Counted from the first letter of the stretch, positions 1 through 11,008 are shown. The stretch is 64,000 nt of DNA from Henckelia pumila (GCF_033568475.1 NC_133123.1:59775522-59839521), one strand, 5' to 3'. Notes: generated by a model not told the origin, from the sequence alone. Numbers and translations are program-made.

Positions 1-2734
1 TAAAGAAAGAATTCAGAGAATTGTGTCGGATGGAATCCTTGATCCCCTTGATTTCACAAATTTTCAAATTTGTATCGAGTGTATAAAGGGGAAACAGACA
101 AACACAAGCAAATTAGGTCCAAACAGATGTTTGGATGTCTTAGAACTAATTCATACTGATATTTGTGGACCATTCCCTAAGCTTTATGGAATGTCCAATA
201 TGTTCATAGACGATTATTCAAGATATGACTATCTATATTTAATTCATGAGAAGTCTCAATCATTGGACGTATTTAAGATATTTAAAGATGAAGTTGAAAA
301 TCAACTAGGCAAGAAAATTAAAGCCATCAAATCTGAACGTGGTGGAGAATACTATGGTAGATATGATGGATCCGATGAACAACGTCGAGGACATTTCGCA
401 AAATACCTAGAGGAATGCGGTATCATCCCGCAATACACAATGTCGGGCAAACCCAGCATGAATGGTGTTGCTGAAAGACGAAATAGAATGCTTAAAGATA
501 TGGTAAGAAGTATGATTAGTCATTCTTATTTACCAAATTCTCTCTGGGGAGAAGCTTTGAAAACTGCAGTTTACATCCTCAATCGAGTTCCTAGCAAAGC
601 AGTAGAAAAAACCCCTTATGAACTATGGATAGGAAAAAAGCCAAGAATTAAGAATCTTCATATTTGGGGTTGTCCAGCGGAGGCAAGACTTTACAAGCCT
701 CATGAAAAGAAATTGGAATCTCGAACCATAAGTTGCTACCTTGTTGGTTATTTTGAGCGCTCAAGGGGTTTCAAGTTTTATGTTCCTAAAACTAAGAACT
801 TTTTCGAGACGGGAAATGCCAGATTTCTTGAGGAAGTTGAGTTGTGGAGGGACATAAGGATAAAAATATTGCCTTCGAAGAGGAGTTTGTTGATTTTCCT
901 CTTGTTGCAATTGATAACAGTCAAGATGTCATTCAAAATAGTCGAGACATTATTGCAATTAATAATGGTCATGACATTATCACGAATGACCAAAATGTTA
1001 TTCAAAATGCAAATTCGGATAATGAAGGCAATATAGAAGAACCACAAAATATAGAAACTATGCCTGTGGTGCAAACTCAACAATCTCAAGAAAATGTGCC
1101 ATTACGAAGATCTAATAGAAAAAGGAGAAATGCAATTTCGGATGACTATTTTGTTTTCCTCCAAGAAAATGAAAATGATGTAGGCATGGTGGAAGATTCA
1201 GTCACTTTTCATCAAGCCAAACAAAATCCTAATTCTCAAAATTGGATTGATGCAATGAATGATGAGATGAAATCCATGATGGAAAATGACGTTTGGGATC
1301 TCGCTGAATTGCCTGAAGGTGTTAAACTTATTGGTTACAAATGGATATTTAAAACCAAAAAGAATTAAAAAGGCAATATCGAGAAATATAAGGCGTCTAG
1401 TTGCAAAGGGTTTCACTCAGAAAAAAGGCATTGATTACAAATAAACTTTCTCTCCTGTTTCAACGAAAGATTCTTTCAGAATCATAATGGCACTTGTAGC
1501 TCACTTTGACTTAGAGTTACACCAGATGGATATTAAGACTAAGTTTTTTAATGGTAACATTGATGAAACAATATGTATGATGCAACCAAAAAACTTTGTA
1601 TCCGGTGACCCAAAGAAAATGATTTGCAAATTAAAGAAATCCATCTACGGTCTCAAACAGTCTTCTCGTCAATGGTATCACAAATTTCATCAAGTGATTA
1701 TCTCATTTCGTTTTGAGGTAAATAAAGTTGATGATTGTGTATATCATAAGTTTAGTGGGAGAAAATATATTTTTTTGGTATTATATGTCGATGATATCGT
1801 ACTTGCTAGTAGTGATAGATGCTTATTGCACGAAACCAAGAGATTTTTGACCAAGAATTTTGAGATGAAAGATCTTGGGAACGCCTCTTTTATATTAGGC
1901 ATACAAACACATCGAGATCGCCATCGAGGTGTTCTTGAGTTATCACAAAAGAGCTATATCAAAAGAATTCTTGATAAATTCGGCATGAAAGGATGTTCTC
2001 CAAGAGACACCCCTGTCGTTAAGGGTGATAAATTCAGTTTGAGTCAGTGCCCCAAAAATGTGTTTGAACAAAATGAAATGCAAAAAATTCCTTATGCATC
2101 GGCAGTAGAAAGTCTAATGTATGCCAAAGTATGTACGCGTCCGGATATTGCGTTCATTGTGGGAATGCTAGGCCGATACTTATGTAATCCAGGGTTGGAT
2201 CATTGGAAAGCAGCCAAACGAGTTATCGGAAATCAGACCATTTGGAGATCATTGGGTATTTTGATTCTGATTTTGCTGGATGCCAAGATAGTAAAAGATC
2301 CACATCAGGCTATATTTACTTTTATCCAGAGGGGCTATTTTATGGAATAGTGCTAAGCAAACACTAATAGCTTCATCCACTATGGCAGCAGAATTTGTAG
2401 CTTGTTACGATGCATCTAATCATGGAATATGGTTGCGAAATTTTGTCATTGGGCTGCGTATTGTGAAAAATATTGAAAGACCATTGAAGATATATTGTGA
2501 CTATAATTCGGCTGTACTTTATTCCAATAACAACATAAGCTTTTTGAAGTCGAAGCACATAACATCAAATTTCTTGTTGTTAAAGAAAGAGTTCAAAGTC
2601 ATCAAGTTACTATAGAACATATTGGGACAAACTTTATGATTGCGGATCCGTTTACTAAAGGATTACCACCTAAGGTCTTTCATGAACATACTGCTCATAT
2701 GGGTGTTGTACTATTTGATGATGTACATGTTTAG
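1..2734 (+). pseudogene. Broken copia polyprotein (integrase, RT, RNase H)
   Basis: In element-encoded copia proteins the integrase inserts the cDNA, and RT plus RNase H copy the RNA. Visible in order: GAG-pre-integrase cysteines (CIEC, about nt 70-85); integrase core with HTDICGPF (first catalytic Asp, about nt 160) and NGVAERRNR (Glu); RT with the catalytic YVDD (about nt 1785-1796); and RNase H pieces (STMAAEF, YCDYNSAV) up to a TAG at 2732-2734. The reading frame changes near 840, 1370-1490, 2230 and 2350, and part of the RNase H entry is deleted near 2230. The second integrase Asp reads Glu (SERGGEY, codon 335-337). Between 1375 and 1487 the frame is also interrupted by stops. This is a pseudogene without doubt; the exact copia lineage is not assigned. 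Confidence 0.92.
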
Positions 2735-3121
2735 TGGGAGTTTGTATTTTGATGTTCTTAGTACACATATACATTTTTTATGTTTATATTCTGCAGAGTA
2801 AATAATATTGTTCAATTCTCGAACTCTGAATATTACTTATGATTTATTTGATCTCTTTAAAGAATACAGTTGTACTAGTTGAAAATAGACATGTTGATCA
2901 CATTTCATGTAATTTTCATGCTACACATCCATATATGATCTATATCATTGAATATATTAGTAAGGTGACCATTGATGGATCTAGTTACGAATAAATGTAA
3001 CAAAGATCGCTCTGATTCCATACTGATATAGGAAATGGACCAGATTTTTGCTAAGGAAATTAGATAGTTATTTTTGCGCATTAAAGTCTATGTAATATAA
3101 TTGGTCAAGAAACATATGAAG
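2735..3121 (+). other. Non-coding 3' region of Copia-1
   Basis: About 390 AT-rich bases lie between the polyprotein stop and the purine tract. I see no reading frame or known motif in them. This is the usual position of the short 3' untranslated internal region of a copia element, though it is longer here than in the copia family at 31-64 kb, where the purine tract follows the stop codon directly. Confidence 0.6.
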
Positions 3122-3135
3122 CCCAAGTGGGAGAT
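3122..3135 (+). promoter_or_regulatory. Polypurine tract of Copia-1
   Basis: The purine-rich stretch AAGTGGGAGAT directly precedes the TG that opens the 3' LTR. Such a tract resists RNase H and primes plus-strand DNA synthesis. Its position confirms the plus orientation of the element. Confidence 0.8.
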
Positions 3136-3614
3136 TGTTAGAATTTTTTATTCTATATTATGTTGGGCTTGTATATTTAAATATAAATTATATTATATAT
3201 TATCTAATTTAATTGGTCAATATGTGATTTATAAAGTTGACCCAATATTTATTTATATGTATGGAATTTAATGTGTAGAAACCATATATTAGGATTAATG
3301 GGATTCTAATCAAAGAGTGTCTCTAATGGACTCTTTTGAAAGGGTACATTGAAGAGACACGTTGAAAAGTTGTAGTCCACAAACCAAATCTATAAATACA
3401 TTGATCGTTATTCTTTCTCCCCATTCAAGAGAGGATTCGGGATATTCTATACAGGATTAACGTGAGATTGATTTGTAAGGAAATAAAGGAGATTTGGTTG
3501 TGGAAGACTTCATCCAAACGAATTCTGTCAATATGGATTCGAGTATGTTTTACAACAATTCCGATAATTTGATATAAATGTTAAAGATCATGTTATGAAA
3601 TCTAAACTCTAACA
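3136..3614 (+). repeat. 3' LTR of Copia-1 (479 bp)
   Basis: The LTR starts TGTTAGA and ends TCTAACA, a perfect 7-bp terminal inverted repeat with canonical TG...CA ends. It begins directly after the purine tract. A TATA-like box TATAAATACA lies at 3391-3400, where the U3 promoter of such an LTR would be. The partner LTR is outside the window. The five bases after it (acatg) would be one target-site copy; the other is not visible. Confidence 0.9.
3391..3400 (+). promoter_or_regulatory. TATA box in the Copia-1 LTR
   Basis: TATAAATACA stands 255 bp into the LTR, on the coding strand of the element, in otherwise non-TATA sequence. This is the expected position of the retrotransposon promoter. 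The match is by eye and no transcription start can be shown. Confidence 0.55.
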
Positions 3615-4870
3615 ACATGTCCAATGAAGAGTCATGATCCACTGGGTGTAGAACAGAGAAATGGAGCAGCAAGCTAAGTGTCCGAGTCGTGTCTTAAGCA
3701 TTATCTTCTCCAGTTGGTGAGTGGTTAATTCGAACCTTGAAGAAAACAATTCTCCCCTTATAAATCTGATTGAGCTTTTCTTACACCATGAAATCCTAAA
3801 ATAAATATCATCTTTTACATTCGGAATAATCGCAAGAGCATGCACAAATAAATTAGTATATACTACTATAACGTACGAATATCCACATAGATTGTGTCAC
3901 ACAATTTTTACTTTTCTTAGAACACTTTTCTTTAGCAAACTTCAACGAAAGGTGATATATATATTCTTAATTCAAATATTAGAAAATAAACAATCTACAA
4001 AACTCAAGCTCAATAACAGCAAGGGATGAGTATGCATGAAATTTGGAAATCAAATTTTTAGTGAATATGTTAGGATTTCGGTTCCCATTCTCCTTAATTG
4101 TAAAATTAAATAAGTAACTTTAATAATTAATTCATGTTTTCGAAGAGATTACCTGATTTATTAGCATACTCTTTCAAGTTATGCTAAAATAATTTGACAC
4201 TATCAAATAATTAAATGTCTGCAATTGTTTATCGTATCTGATAGCATGAACATTCCTTTCAAGTCTCTCAGCTTTTGACCTATTGGAATATCACTATCAA
4301 CGTGTATTCAATTTCATATTTGTATATGCAAATTGTAAATCTACGAATTATGTTATTCTTTCTTATTGTGAATTTTTTTCGAAATCAATAAAAAATATAA
4401 AATAATGAAGAAATTAGCTATGTTTCATCAATTAAAAAAAATTAATAATACAACCAAACACTTGTCAAAATTCAAAAATAAATTACTACGACTCCAAATT
4501 TGTGGTGTTATCCCCTAAATCCCAACAAAACAAATTTAGCTGCGTACAAAATCCATAATCTAATTCACAAGTTTAACGTTCAATAAGGAATAATATCAAA
4601 TAAAATATGACAAAAGTTGAGAATGAACATCGCACATCTGTTCCTCGTTCACTTTGTCTCCGTTTCCTCCTTTTGCCTTGATAACGATCTTCAACAAGTC
4701 CTCAAAAACCCTAATTTCGTCTAATAATTTATATCTCCCAAGAGTCCAAACATCTCATATTTCTTTTTATCTTTCCACACAAAAGTTTCCTTTATTTATT
4801 CTGCATATTGTGCCTAGGATGCTATTTTTCCCCGCCTGGGCATGACGGCTTCTGATTTAATCTCTCATGT
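3615..4870. other. AT-rich sequence with no recognisable feature
   Basis: I see no coding frame with protein-like composition, no element ends and no conserved motif. The short open frames here, such as 4654-4845, have no recognisable domain. Confidence 0.6.
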
Positions 4871-4879
4871 TATAGTAAT

Positions 4880-6298
4880 CTTTACTTTGTTTTAAGTTAA
4901 TTATGTTAAAGACTTAAGTAGGAATAAAATATGAATTCCAAGCTTCCGATCCTTCGAAGAGTTCAAAAGATCCGAAGTGCAGTTTGGATGCACCAAACCC
5001 GGGCCTTGACAATTTTGGATGCAAGAGGGAATGTCCGAACATGTTTGTAAGCATAGTTCATGTATGGAGGCATAGGGACAGCTCGAAAGGTCTGAACTGA
5101 AGATCGGAACATCCGATCCTTGTCAAGACACGTAAGAAAATGGGTTCATGTTTGGATGCAGGACACGTGGCAGATCGAAACGTTCAAAATCTCGATCGGA
5201 ACTTCTGAAGCCAGCTATCCATGAGGTGTCCGAGCAGTGGTGACTCATCTGTTGCATGCAGAGTTCGGACCGGATCATCCGAACTCAGGCATCCAGATAC
5301 GTGTCACTCATGTAGAGTTTGGAATGCCCAAACTTGGTCGCAGTGTCCAAACATCGTCTATAAACTCCGAGGCTTCACTTTCAAGTCACAAGTTTTCACT
5401 TCAATGCAGTATAAATATCGAGTTAGCCATACTAAGTGGATGCATGTATGGTTCGAGATGGATGCATGTATGGTCCGAGAATTCTATTAGAAAATAGGAG
5501 TATTTATTAGCTTAGTTTAGACTTTAGATCATGATTAGTGGTACGGTAATAACATGACTATAGGCTTGGACCCTATGACTTGAATGTAATCAACCTATCA
5601 CGTAGAGGTACGTAAGTACTGACTGAGATTTTCAGCTGAGTATGCATGCTTATATGTTGCATTTTATGTGTCATTATACATGTTTCACTGTTTTATATAC
5701 ATACTACATGTGCACATACATTAATTCTAGATAACCTTTCTAATAGGGTCGCTCAGTCCTACACATGTTTATATTTTATGACACGAGGAGCTACCTCAAT
5801 GTCGAAGACTTATTTAGACGAGTGTGTAAGCCACCCCGTGGTCGGATTCTTAGACAATGCTACGTACTCATTAGCGCCCAGTCTGAGCGAGACTTAATAG
5901 TTGACCAGTCACCCAATCATTTCATAATTCATGCATCATTTTGGCTTGTATACTTATACTTTCATACTGCGCGATCTTCGGTCACGTTCTTGGTATTATC
6001 TTGGACACCTCATTCCATGGGATAGGCCTCATGTTGGACAGAGTGGGAGGATAGAGGCAGGGTTAATTAGGTGCATGGACCCGAGACTGCTGGGATTTTT
6101 TAATTTCCTGAAGTTAGATTTGATATTTTTATATGGTTGTATAACTACATTTGAGTTTTTGTTCTTGTTGTATGTCATATAGGTTTGTAACTAGGATTTT
6201 AAGTTTCAGCAATTTACTCGGATTAATTATTTTGGTTATTAAGCTAATTACATACTTATGACTGCTAGTTTGTAGGTGATCCAAGCTAGGTCACTACA
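4880..6298. repeat. Probable gypsy-type LTR remnant with TCCGAA motifs
   Basis: The right end reads GGTCACTACA at 6289-6298, a common plant gypsy LTR terminus. It is followed by sequence that on the minus strand resembles the end of gypsy pol plus a purine tract (GGACGAAAATTTTG, then CCGAGTGGGATATG). The left part carries many copies of a TTCGGA / TCCGAA half-palindrome, for example GTTCGGA and TCCGAAC at 5263-5284. A TATA-like TATAAACTCC near 5359 points instead to a plus-strand promoter. Orientation is therefore unresolved and the left edge is only approximate. Short open frames inside it are not considered genes. Confidence 0.45.
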
Positions 6299-7230
6299 CA
6301 TATCCCACTCGGGTGAACAAAATTTTCGTCCAGATGGAACTTGCTCTTTTTTTCCTATCTTTTCTCGCTGCAGTCAAAAATCCATCCTCCTAGGCGTAAA
6401 TCCTTCTTTCAAATGCTGAAAAATCATCCCTCCTGAGCTTTGAATTCTTTTTTTCCTTAAATAGTACATAATTATGTGAATAAAAACCATAAATCTCAAA
6501 AACTCAAATTTTAGAGTAAAAATTGTGGAAAATTCAAAATTCATGCACTTAAAAGACTAAAATGACTACTTTGGTATGAAACTTGGACTCTTATCAATCC
6601 CCAATACTAAAATTTTGCTTGTCCTCGAGAAAAATTGTTTATAAACTGAATAATATAGCAATAAGACGAATATGTTCTGAAGAGCCTCGAAAAGCCAATA
6701 ACGAGCTTCCATTGAATCAACACACATCACACATCATAGCATTACCTCAAAATTCCCGGCCCACATTATGCCTAAAAAGAAAGTGAACATGTGTGTGTGT
6801 CATATTATTTATACCTTCATGTGTTTCTTTGTACGAATTTTTCCCTAGATAACTCAAGTAACATGTCGATACAAATATAGTTTTCAAATACATCTTTTCT
6901 ATTACTGTCAAGATTTGATGGATTTTTTCATTTATTTTAACAAACTACAATAAAATAGGAGCAATTAGAGTTATTTACATTTATATGTGATATGATTAGA
7001 TTAGGAAAAAATTTATTCCATAATTAATCCTTTTATTTTCTATTTATTATACCACTTTACCAAGGAAAAAAATAAGTTTTTATCGGTGTTTTACTTTCTC
7101 TAAGGGCTGCTCTCTTTAACAATATGGTACCGGATCCGTAAGGCGGAGCCATGGACTACAAAAAAGCCATGATGAGTTGTAGATCGGAATTATCCATCAA
7201 CGAAAACACCCTAACAAATCACCATTCATA
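6299..7230. other. AT-rich sequence, possible gypsy pol-end trace at its left edge
   Basis: The first 35 bases look like the minus-strand end of a gypsy internal region (see the preceding LTR remnant). The rest is AT-rich with no recognisable gene. Near 7100-7230 the sequence begins to resemble the start of a copia gag gene, with frame breaks. Confidence 0.45.
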
Positions 7231-7344
7231 AACGGCAAAAATTACTTGGAATGGGCCCAATTGGTGCGATTAGTAATCGATGGTAAGGGAAAGCTCGATT
7301 ATTTGACTAGAAAAACGAAAACCCAGCCACTACCGATCCAAAAT
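7231..7344 (+). pseudogene. Orphan copia gag N-terminal fragment
   Basis: One plus-strand frame reads NGKNYLEWAQLVRLVIDGKG followed by a KLDYLT-like stretch. This is the characteristic start of plant copia Gag proteins, which assemble the virus-like particle. The frame is broken just upstream (stop codons near 7228) and dissolves downstream. No LTR, protease or pol belongs to it nearby. It is a scrap of an otherwise lost element, unrelated in sequence to the gag genes at 37 and 55 kb. Confidence 0.7.
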
Positions 7345-7535
7345 ATTTTTTTAAAAATAGAATGAAAGAATCGAATAATGAAACAAACTTCCCTGTTCAA
7401 TCGATGTCATCTCGGGTGTTGGAACTCCCGCCTTGCCTGCTGGTGGGTGACCATCGCATAAGGGAACCAGAAAGGAGGAGGGTAAGGTGGTGGTTGTGCA
7501 TAGAGTGATGTGTCCATGCCCAGGTGATCAACGAT

Positions 7536-7625
7536 GCTCCACATCAGAGAATCAATGTATGCCATATACAAGATATGAATGCTGCACATTAGAGAATCAA
7601 TGGATGCCATATACTAGCTATGCAC
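7536..7625. repeat. Two-copy 45-bp tandem repeat
   Basis: The units 7536-7580 and 7581-7625 both contain AGAGAATCAATG, ATGCCATATAC and a preceding CACAT; they differ at a few positions. The repeat falls in a short minus-strand frame with a proline-rich stretch (PPPYPPPFWFPY) that I do not recognise and would not call a gene. Confidence 0.75.
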
Positions 7626-7675
7626 GCTCTGATCGTGACTCCCGTGCTCAGCCTAAGCATAACTCATGAAATTTA

Positions 7676-8016
7676 GGGAGTGTTTGCAATCACTAAAAAA
7701 AAGTGATTGTTAGCTTTTGGCTTTAAAAAATCATTTTTGTATGTTTTTTAAACCTAGATTATGTGTTAGCTTATGTTTAACTTAATTGAAATCCAAAAGC
7801 TAGTCATGTGGTTATTATGATTCTCCAAAAGTGATTCTAATAAGAATGTCATTGCTAAAATCATTCTAATCACTTATTTATCAAACACTACCCAACTTTG
7901 ATTTTTAGATTTTCACATTTGTTTCCAAACACTACCAACTTTTGATTTTTCTTAACTTTTTTATAATTTATAAATTAATCACTTCTATAAAATTACAATC
8001 TATTGCAAACACTCCC
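7676..8016. mobile_element. Tourist-like (PIF/Harbinger) MITE, 341 bp
   Basis: Perfect 14-bp terminal inverted repeats, GGGAGTGTTTGCAA and TTGCAAACACTCCC, are flanked on both sides by the trinucleotide TTA (7673-7675 and 8017-8019). A TTA/TAA target duplication with a GGG...GTGTTTG terminus is the signature of Tourist-like MITEs mobilised by PIF/Harbinger transposases. The interior is AT-rich and non-coding, with a second TTTCCAAACACTACC-type internal repeat near the right arm. It is non-autonomous. Confidence 0.88.
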
Positions 8017-8019
8017 TTA

Positions 8020-8655
8020 ATTTGGTTGTGACAGGACGACGTCCGGGTGGCTAGAGCTCCCACCCGTAGACTGTCCAATTTAAAAGTGTGTGCAAGTATC
8101 TTTATTTTTCGTAAGAATCCTCTCATCTATGGCATGATATGGTTGTATCCACTCCTCATCTGCTCTGGTGTTCACGCTAGCTAATGCATACATTTTAGTG
8201 ATATTAATTAATCAATGGGAAAAATAATTTGTTATGCGGACTATGTGCGCATTGAAATATATGAGAATAAATGATGTGCCCCACATTGATATGAATCACT
8301 TTCATGATAGCACACAGTATGACTGACCGGTATTTTTAAGCTTCACTCACATGAGAGATTGGCATCATTCGAAAAATTAAAAATGCATATCACATAGCAG
8401 GTATCACCTTAAGGTACTTGGTCAGGAAATTTAATAACGTGATGGGGTTGATCCACATGCCCCGTTGTGGCATAATCACGAATAATAAAAATAATATTCA
8501 GCTCCACACCAAATTCATCTTATGGTACAATATCAAATTCAAACAATCCAAACATTTCGTTAATCATTTTTTCACTATACCACACCAATTTACCTCTCAC
8601 AAAAGCTTTCTTATCATTTCTTTTCACCTCATTAACATAAAACATTAAAAAAAAC
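8020..8655. other. No recognisable gene
   Basis: Low-complexity and AT-rich sequence. One small perfect hairpin (CGGGTGG, 9-nt loop, CCACCCG) sits at 8044-8066. The 76-codon open frame at 8418-8648 has no recognisable domain and is probably chance. Confidence 0.5.
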
Positions 8656-8743
8656 CAGGGGCGGCCTTGGCTCTGGGCAGCCAGGGGAAGTGCCCAGGAC
8701 CACACCCTTGTATGGGGCCCCTAAATTTTTTTTTAAAAATTAT

Positions 8744-8776
<33 letters not shown>

Positions 8777-9616
8777 AATATTATATATTATGCCTCACAC
8801 AAAATCCATCCATATAAAAGAAGGGTTTGAGTTTTTAATTTTGAGAGTTTCGATAATACTTTTCCCCTTTTGTTAGTTTGTGGCTTAGTTCGTGCGATTA
8901 CATGAATTGACCATCAATAGTTTAAGAATTCAGAAACACAGAAGTACAAAACTTACGAAAATACACAAACACATTCGACAAAACGATCCAAGGTATAAAT
9001 TACAAAACTCTTGTTCAATTTTATTTTATTTTATTTTTGAATTTCGATAAATTATTTAATCTTATTTTGATTTAATGTTTTGTTTACATTATTTTGGTTT
9101 AATGTTAGATGTTAATATTTGTTATAATTTCATATAGATTCTGAAAATTCAAGAATTACATGTCTGAAAATAAATATTTTTCTTATGATCGTGGTTGCGT
9201 ATTAAATTTTATTGACTATTCCTGTAATTGTAGCATCAGTTGAGAGAAGTTTTTTCAAATTAAAATTATTGAAATCTTATTTGAGAACCACAATGAGTCA
9301 AGAGAGACAAAATGGTTTGACGATCCTCTGCATCGAAAAACCTATTGAAAAATATATCTTATGACGACATAATTGATAATTTTGTTTCAAAAAAACATAA
9401 GAAAAGCTCATTTTAAATATTATTTATTTTTGATTAAAATTTTTTGAGAAATTATGTAAATCTTCTTTCATTTGTGTACTTTATTGATTTTTGTATTTTG
9501 GTTTATTTTGATTATGTTATTCGGATTCAAATATATACATATATATACAAATTAATACGAAAGGGCCCATAATTTAAGCTTTGCCGAGTGCCTCGTTTTT
9601 CTTAGGATCGTCCCTG
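8656..9616 (+). mobile_element. Decayed, internally deleted hAT transposon
   Basis: The element starts CAGGGGCGGCCTTGG and ends TTAGGATCGTCCCTG, an imperfect inverted repeat of the CAGGG...CCCTG type found in hAT elements. Runs of A followed by C on both sides could be an 8-bp target duplication blurred by one slipped base. Inside is the C-terminus of a hAT transposase (9208-9416). At about 960 bp it is far shorter than an autonomous hAT, so most of the transposase is deleted. A TA-rich microsatellite lies at 8745-8768. Confidence 0.85.
9208..9416 (+). pseudogene. hAT transposase C-terminal dimerisation domain, remnant
   Basis: The frame through 9221-9364 reads PVIVASVERSFFKLKLLKSY and continues with LRTTMSQERQNGLTILCIE. 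This is the highly conserved hAT family C-terminal dimerisation region, which lets transposase subunits assemble. A one-base shift near 9360 separates the last residues (YDDIIDNF...SF). The zinc-finger BED domain and the catalytic core are missing. The family assignment is secure; the remnant has no function. Confidence 0.88.
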
Positions 9617-9734
9617 AAAAAAAAACTTGCATAAAAAGAACAACCCCAATCTTCGATTAGACAGAAAACGACGTCCATATTCTATCTTCAATCATAAAAA
9701 TTAAAGTGGGACTTTGCCGCTTATTAATTTAAAA

Positions 9735-9855
9735 CTCACACTGCTAACAAGATTTTTTTTAGTGGGGGGAGACGATTTTTGTTATAATTGGGTCTCGAAC
9801 CGAAGACCTCGTGCCACTTGGGACCTTGATGTCGGATGAGCTACATGTCATCAGC
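9735..9855 (-). mobile_element. tRNA-derived SINE-like fragment
   Basis: On the minus strand a TAGCTCATCCG box (9833-9843) resembles the RNA polymerase III A box. About 40 bases downstream, GGTTCGAGACC (9791-9801) fits the B-box consensus GGTTCGANNCC exactly. A run of A occurs shortly after. Box order and spacing fit a plant tRNA-derived SINE. No cloverleaf can be folded, so it is not a tRNA gene. Ends are approximate. Confidence 0.5.
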
Positions 9856-9860
9856 ACTGC

Positions 9861-11008
9861 TGTTAGAACCTAATTGGGGGGGGGGGGTGTTAGGTTCTAT
9901 TCGCAACTTTAGCAATTTAAAGCGATTCTGCAAATACGGATGCAGAAGACTAAAAACAATCAAAAATAAATGCGGTATATAAATGCTTAATATAAATAAA
10001 GAAGTAAAAGGGATAAGAGATGTTTATGAAAGTTCGACGATAAATCTTCTACGTCTCCCCTTTTTGGTTAAGATCGATTAACGAAGGATCCACTAGCAAT
10101 TCAATGTCTTGGCCTTGATGGCTCCAAGGATAGCCATACAACTCAACACGATTACCGCGCCGATACAACTCGAACACTTGGCCTTGAGGGCTCCAACGAT
10201 AGCCTCAACACGCGCACAACACACTCGGCTTCACACACGAGTGTTTACAATAATCAAACAACCAACTCAAATATGATCTTATACAAACAACCTTAGATTT
10301 TTTTGAATATATCGTACAACTATTGATTGAACACTTGATGGAGAGGAGATTACTTGCAAAAAAGAGAGAGAATGAATTGGTGTGTTGAAATGGCCGACCT
10401 CAAATGACATGTATTTACAGTTGCTGATCCGGGCTGGTTCGGAGCCTCCGAAGTCTTCTGATTTGAATTCAAAACTTTCGCAGCTTTGAACTGTTTGGAT
10501 GGTCCGAACATGACTTTGGACCGTCCGATCGGTGCACTCCTCTACTGTCTTGGAACTTCATCCGACAACTTTGTTTTTCCGCCGTAACGATGTTCGGAGT
10601 GTTCGAACAGGGACTTCGTGGCCTCCAAAATGTGCCTCCGAGGATTAAATATTCTGGAAATACTTCGGAGCCTCCGAACTCATTTCGGAGCGTCCAAAGT
10701 TGTCAATCGTAGCCTCCGATCAATATAAAAATCATGCAGGCTTCGGACCGTCCGAACTGGACTTCGGACCGTCCAAACTTCACAAAATCCGAACACTTCA
10801 AATTTCTTTCTATATTTGATTTTGATGGAACTTGCTTCGAACAATTTCCTTACACAAGAAATTTTATTATCTGCAATTTCTCACTTAAAATCATTAGTAA
10901 CGATTAACCGAGTTTTGTAATCATTAAAACATATTATTTTGAGACATTTTAATGCATTAAAAACATTAATCTCATTACACGAGATTTCTATGCATTTAAG
11001 GCGTAACA
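9861..11008 (-). repeat. Copia (SIRE-like) LTR, 1148 bp
   Basis: The LTR starts TGTTAGAACCTAATTGGGG with a run of 13 G, as SIRE/Maximus-type LTRs often do, and ends AAGGCGTAACA. It is followed at 11009 by ATCTCTCCCTTTTTGATGAT, the reverse complement of the purine tract and the TCATCAAAAAGGGAGAG end that copia elements of this kind carry. That makes this the 3' LTR of a minus-strand element. The interior (10430-10800) holds many TTCGGA...TCCGAA palindromes. Nothing of the coding region remains beside it. Confidence 0.75.

Larger units (their letters stand above)
1..3614 (+). mobile_element. Copia-1: 3' part of a decayed Ty1/copia retrotransposon
   Basis: The window opens inside the polyprotein of a copia element, in the zinc-binding GAG-pre-integrase region. 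Integrase, reverse transcriptase and RNase H follow in copia order, then a purine-rich tract and a 479-bp 3' LTR. The 5' LTR and gag lie before the window. The coding part has several frameshifts, so this copy cannot work on its own. It is clearly a different family from the three copia elements further right: different protein sequence and a much shorter LTR. Confidence 0.93.

Noticed and set aside
4654..6182. Several plus-strand open frames of 60-90 codons
   Set aside because: They overlap one another, lack recognisable domains or conserved starts, and most fall in the LTR-like remnant; treated as chance frames.
7407..7669. Proline-rich short frames on both strands as a host gene fragment
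   Set aside because: The frames overlap a 45-bp tandem repeat, have no recognised domain and no exon-like context.
8745..8768. TA microsatellite as an origin or regulatory site
   Set aside because: Ordinary dinucleotide repeat inside a dead hAT element.
9876..9888. Run of 13 G (and 10 G near 45004) as a structural signal
   Set aside because: Both occur in LTR sequence as simple homopolymers prone to slippage and sequencing error.
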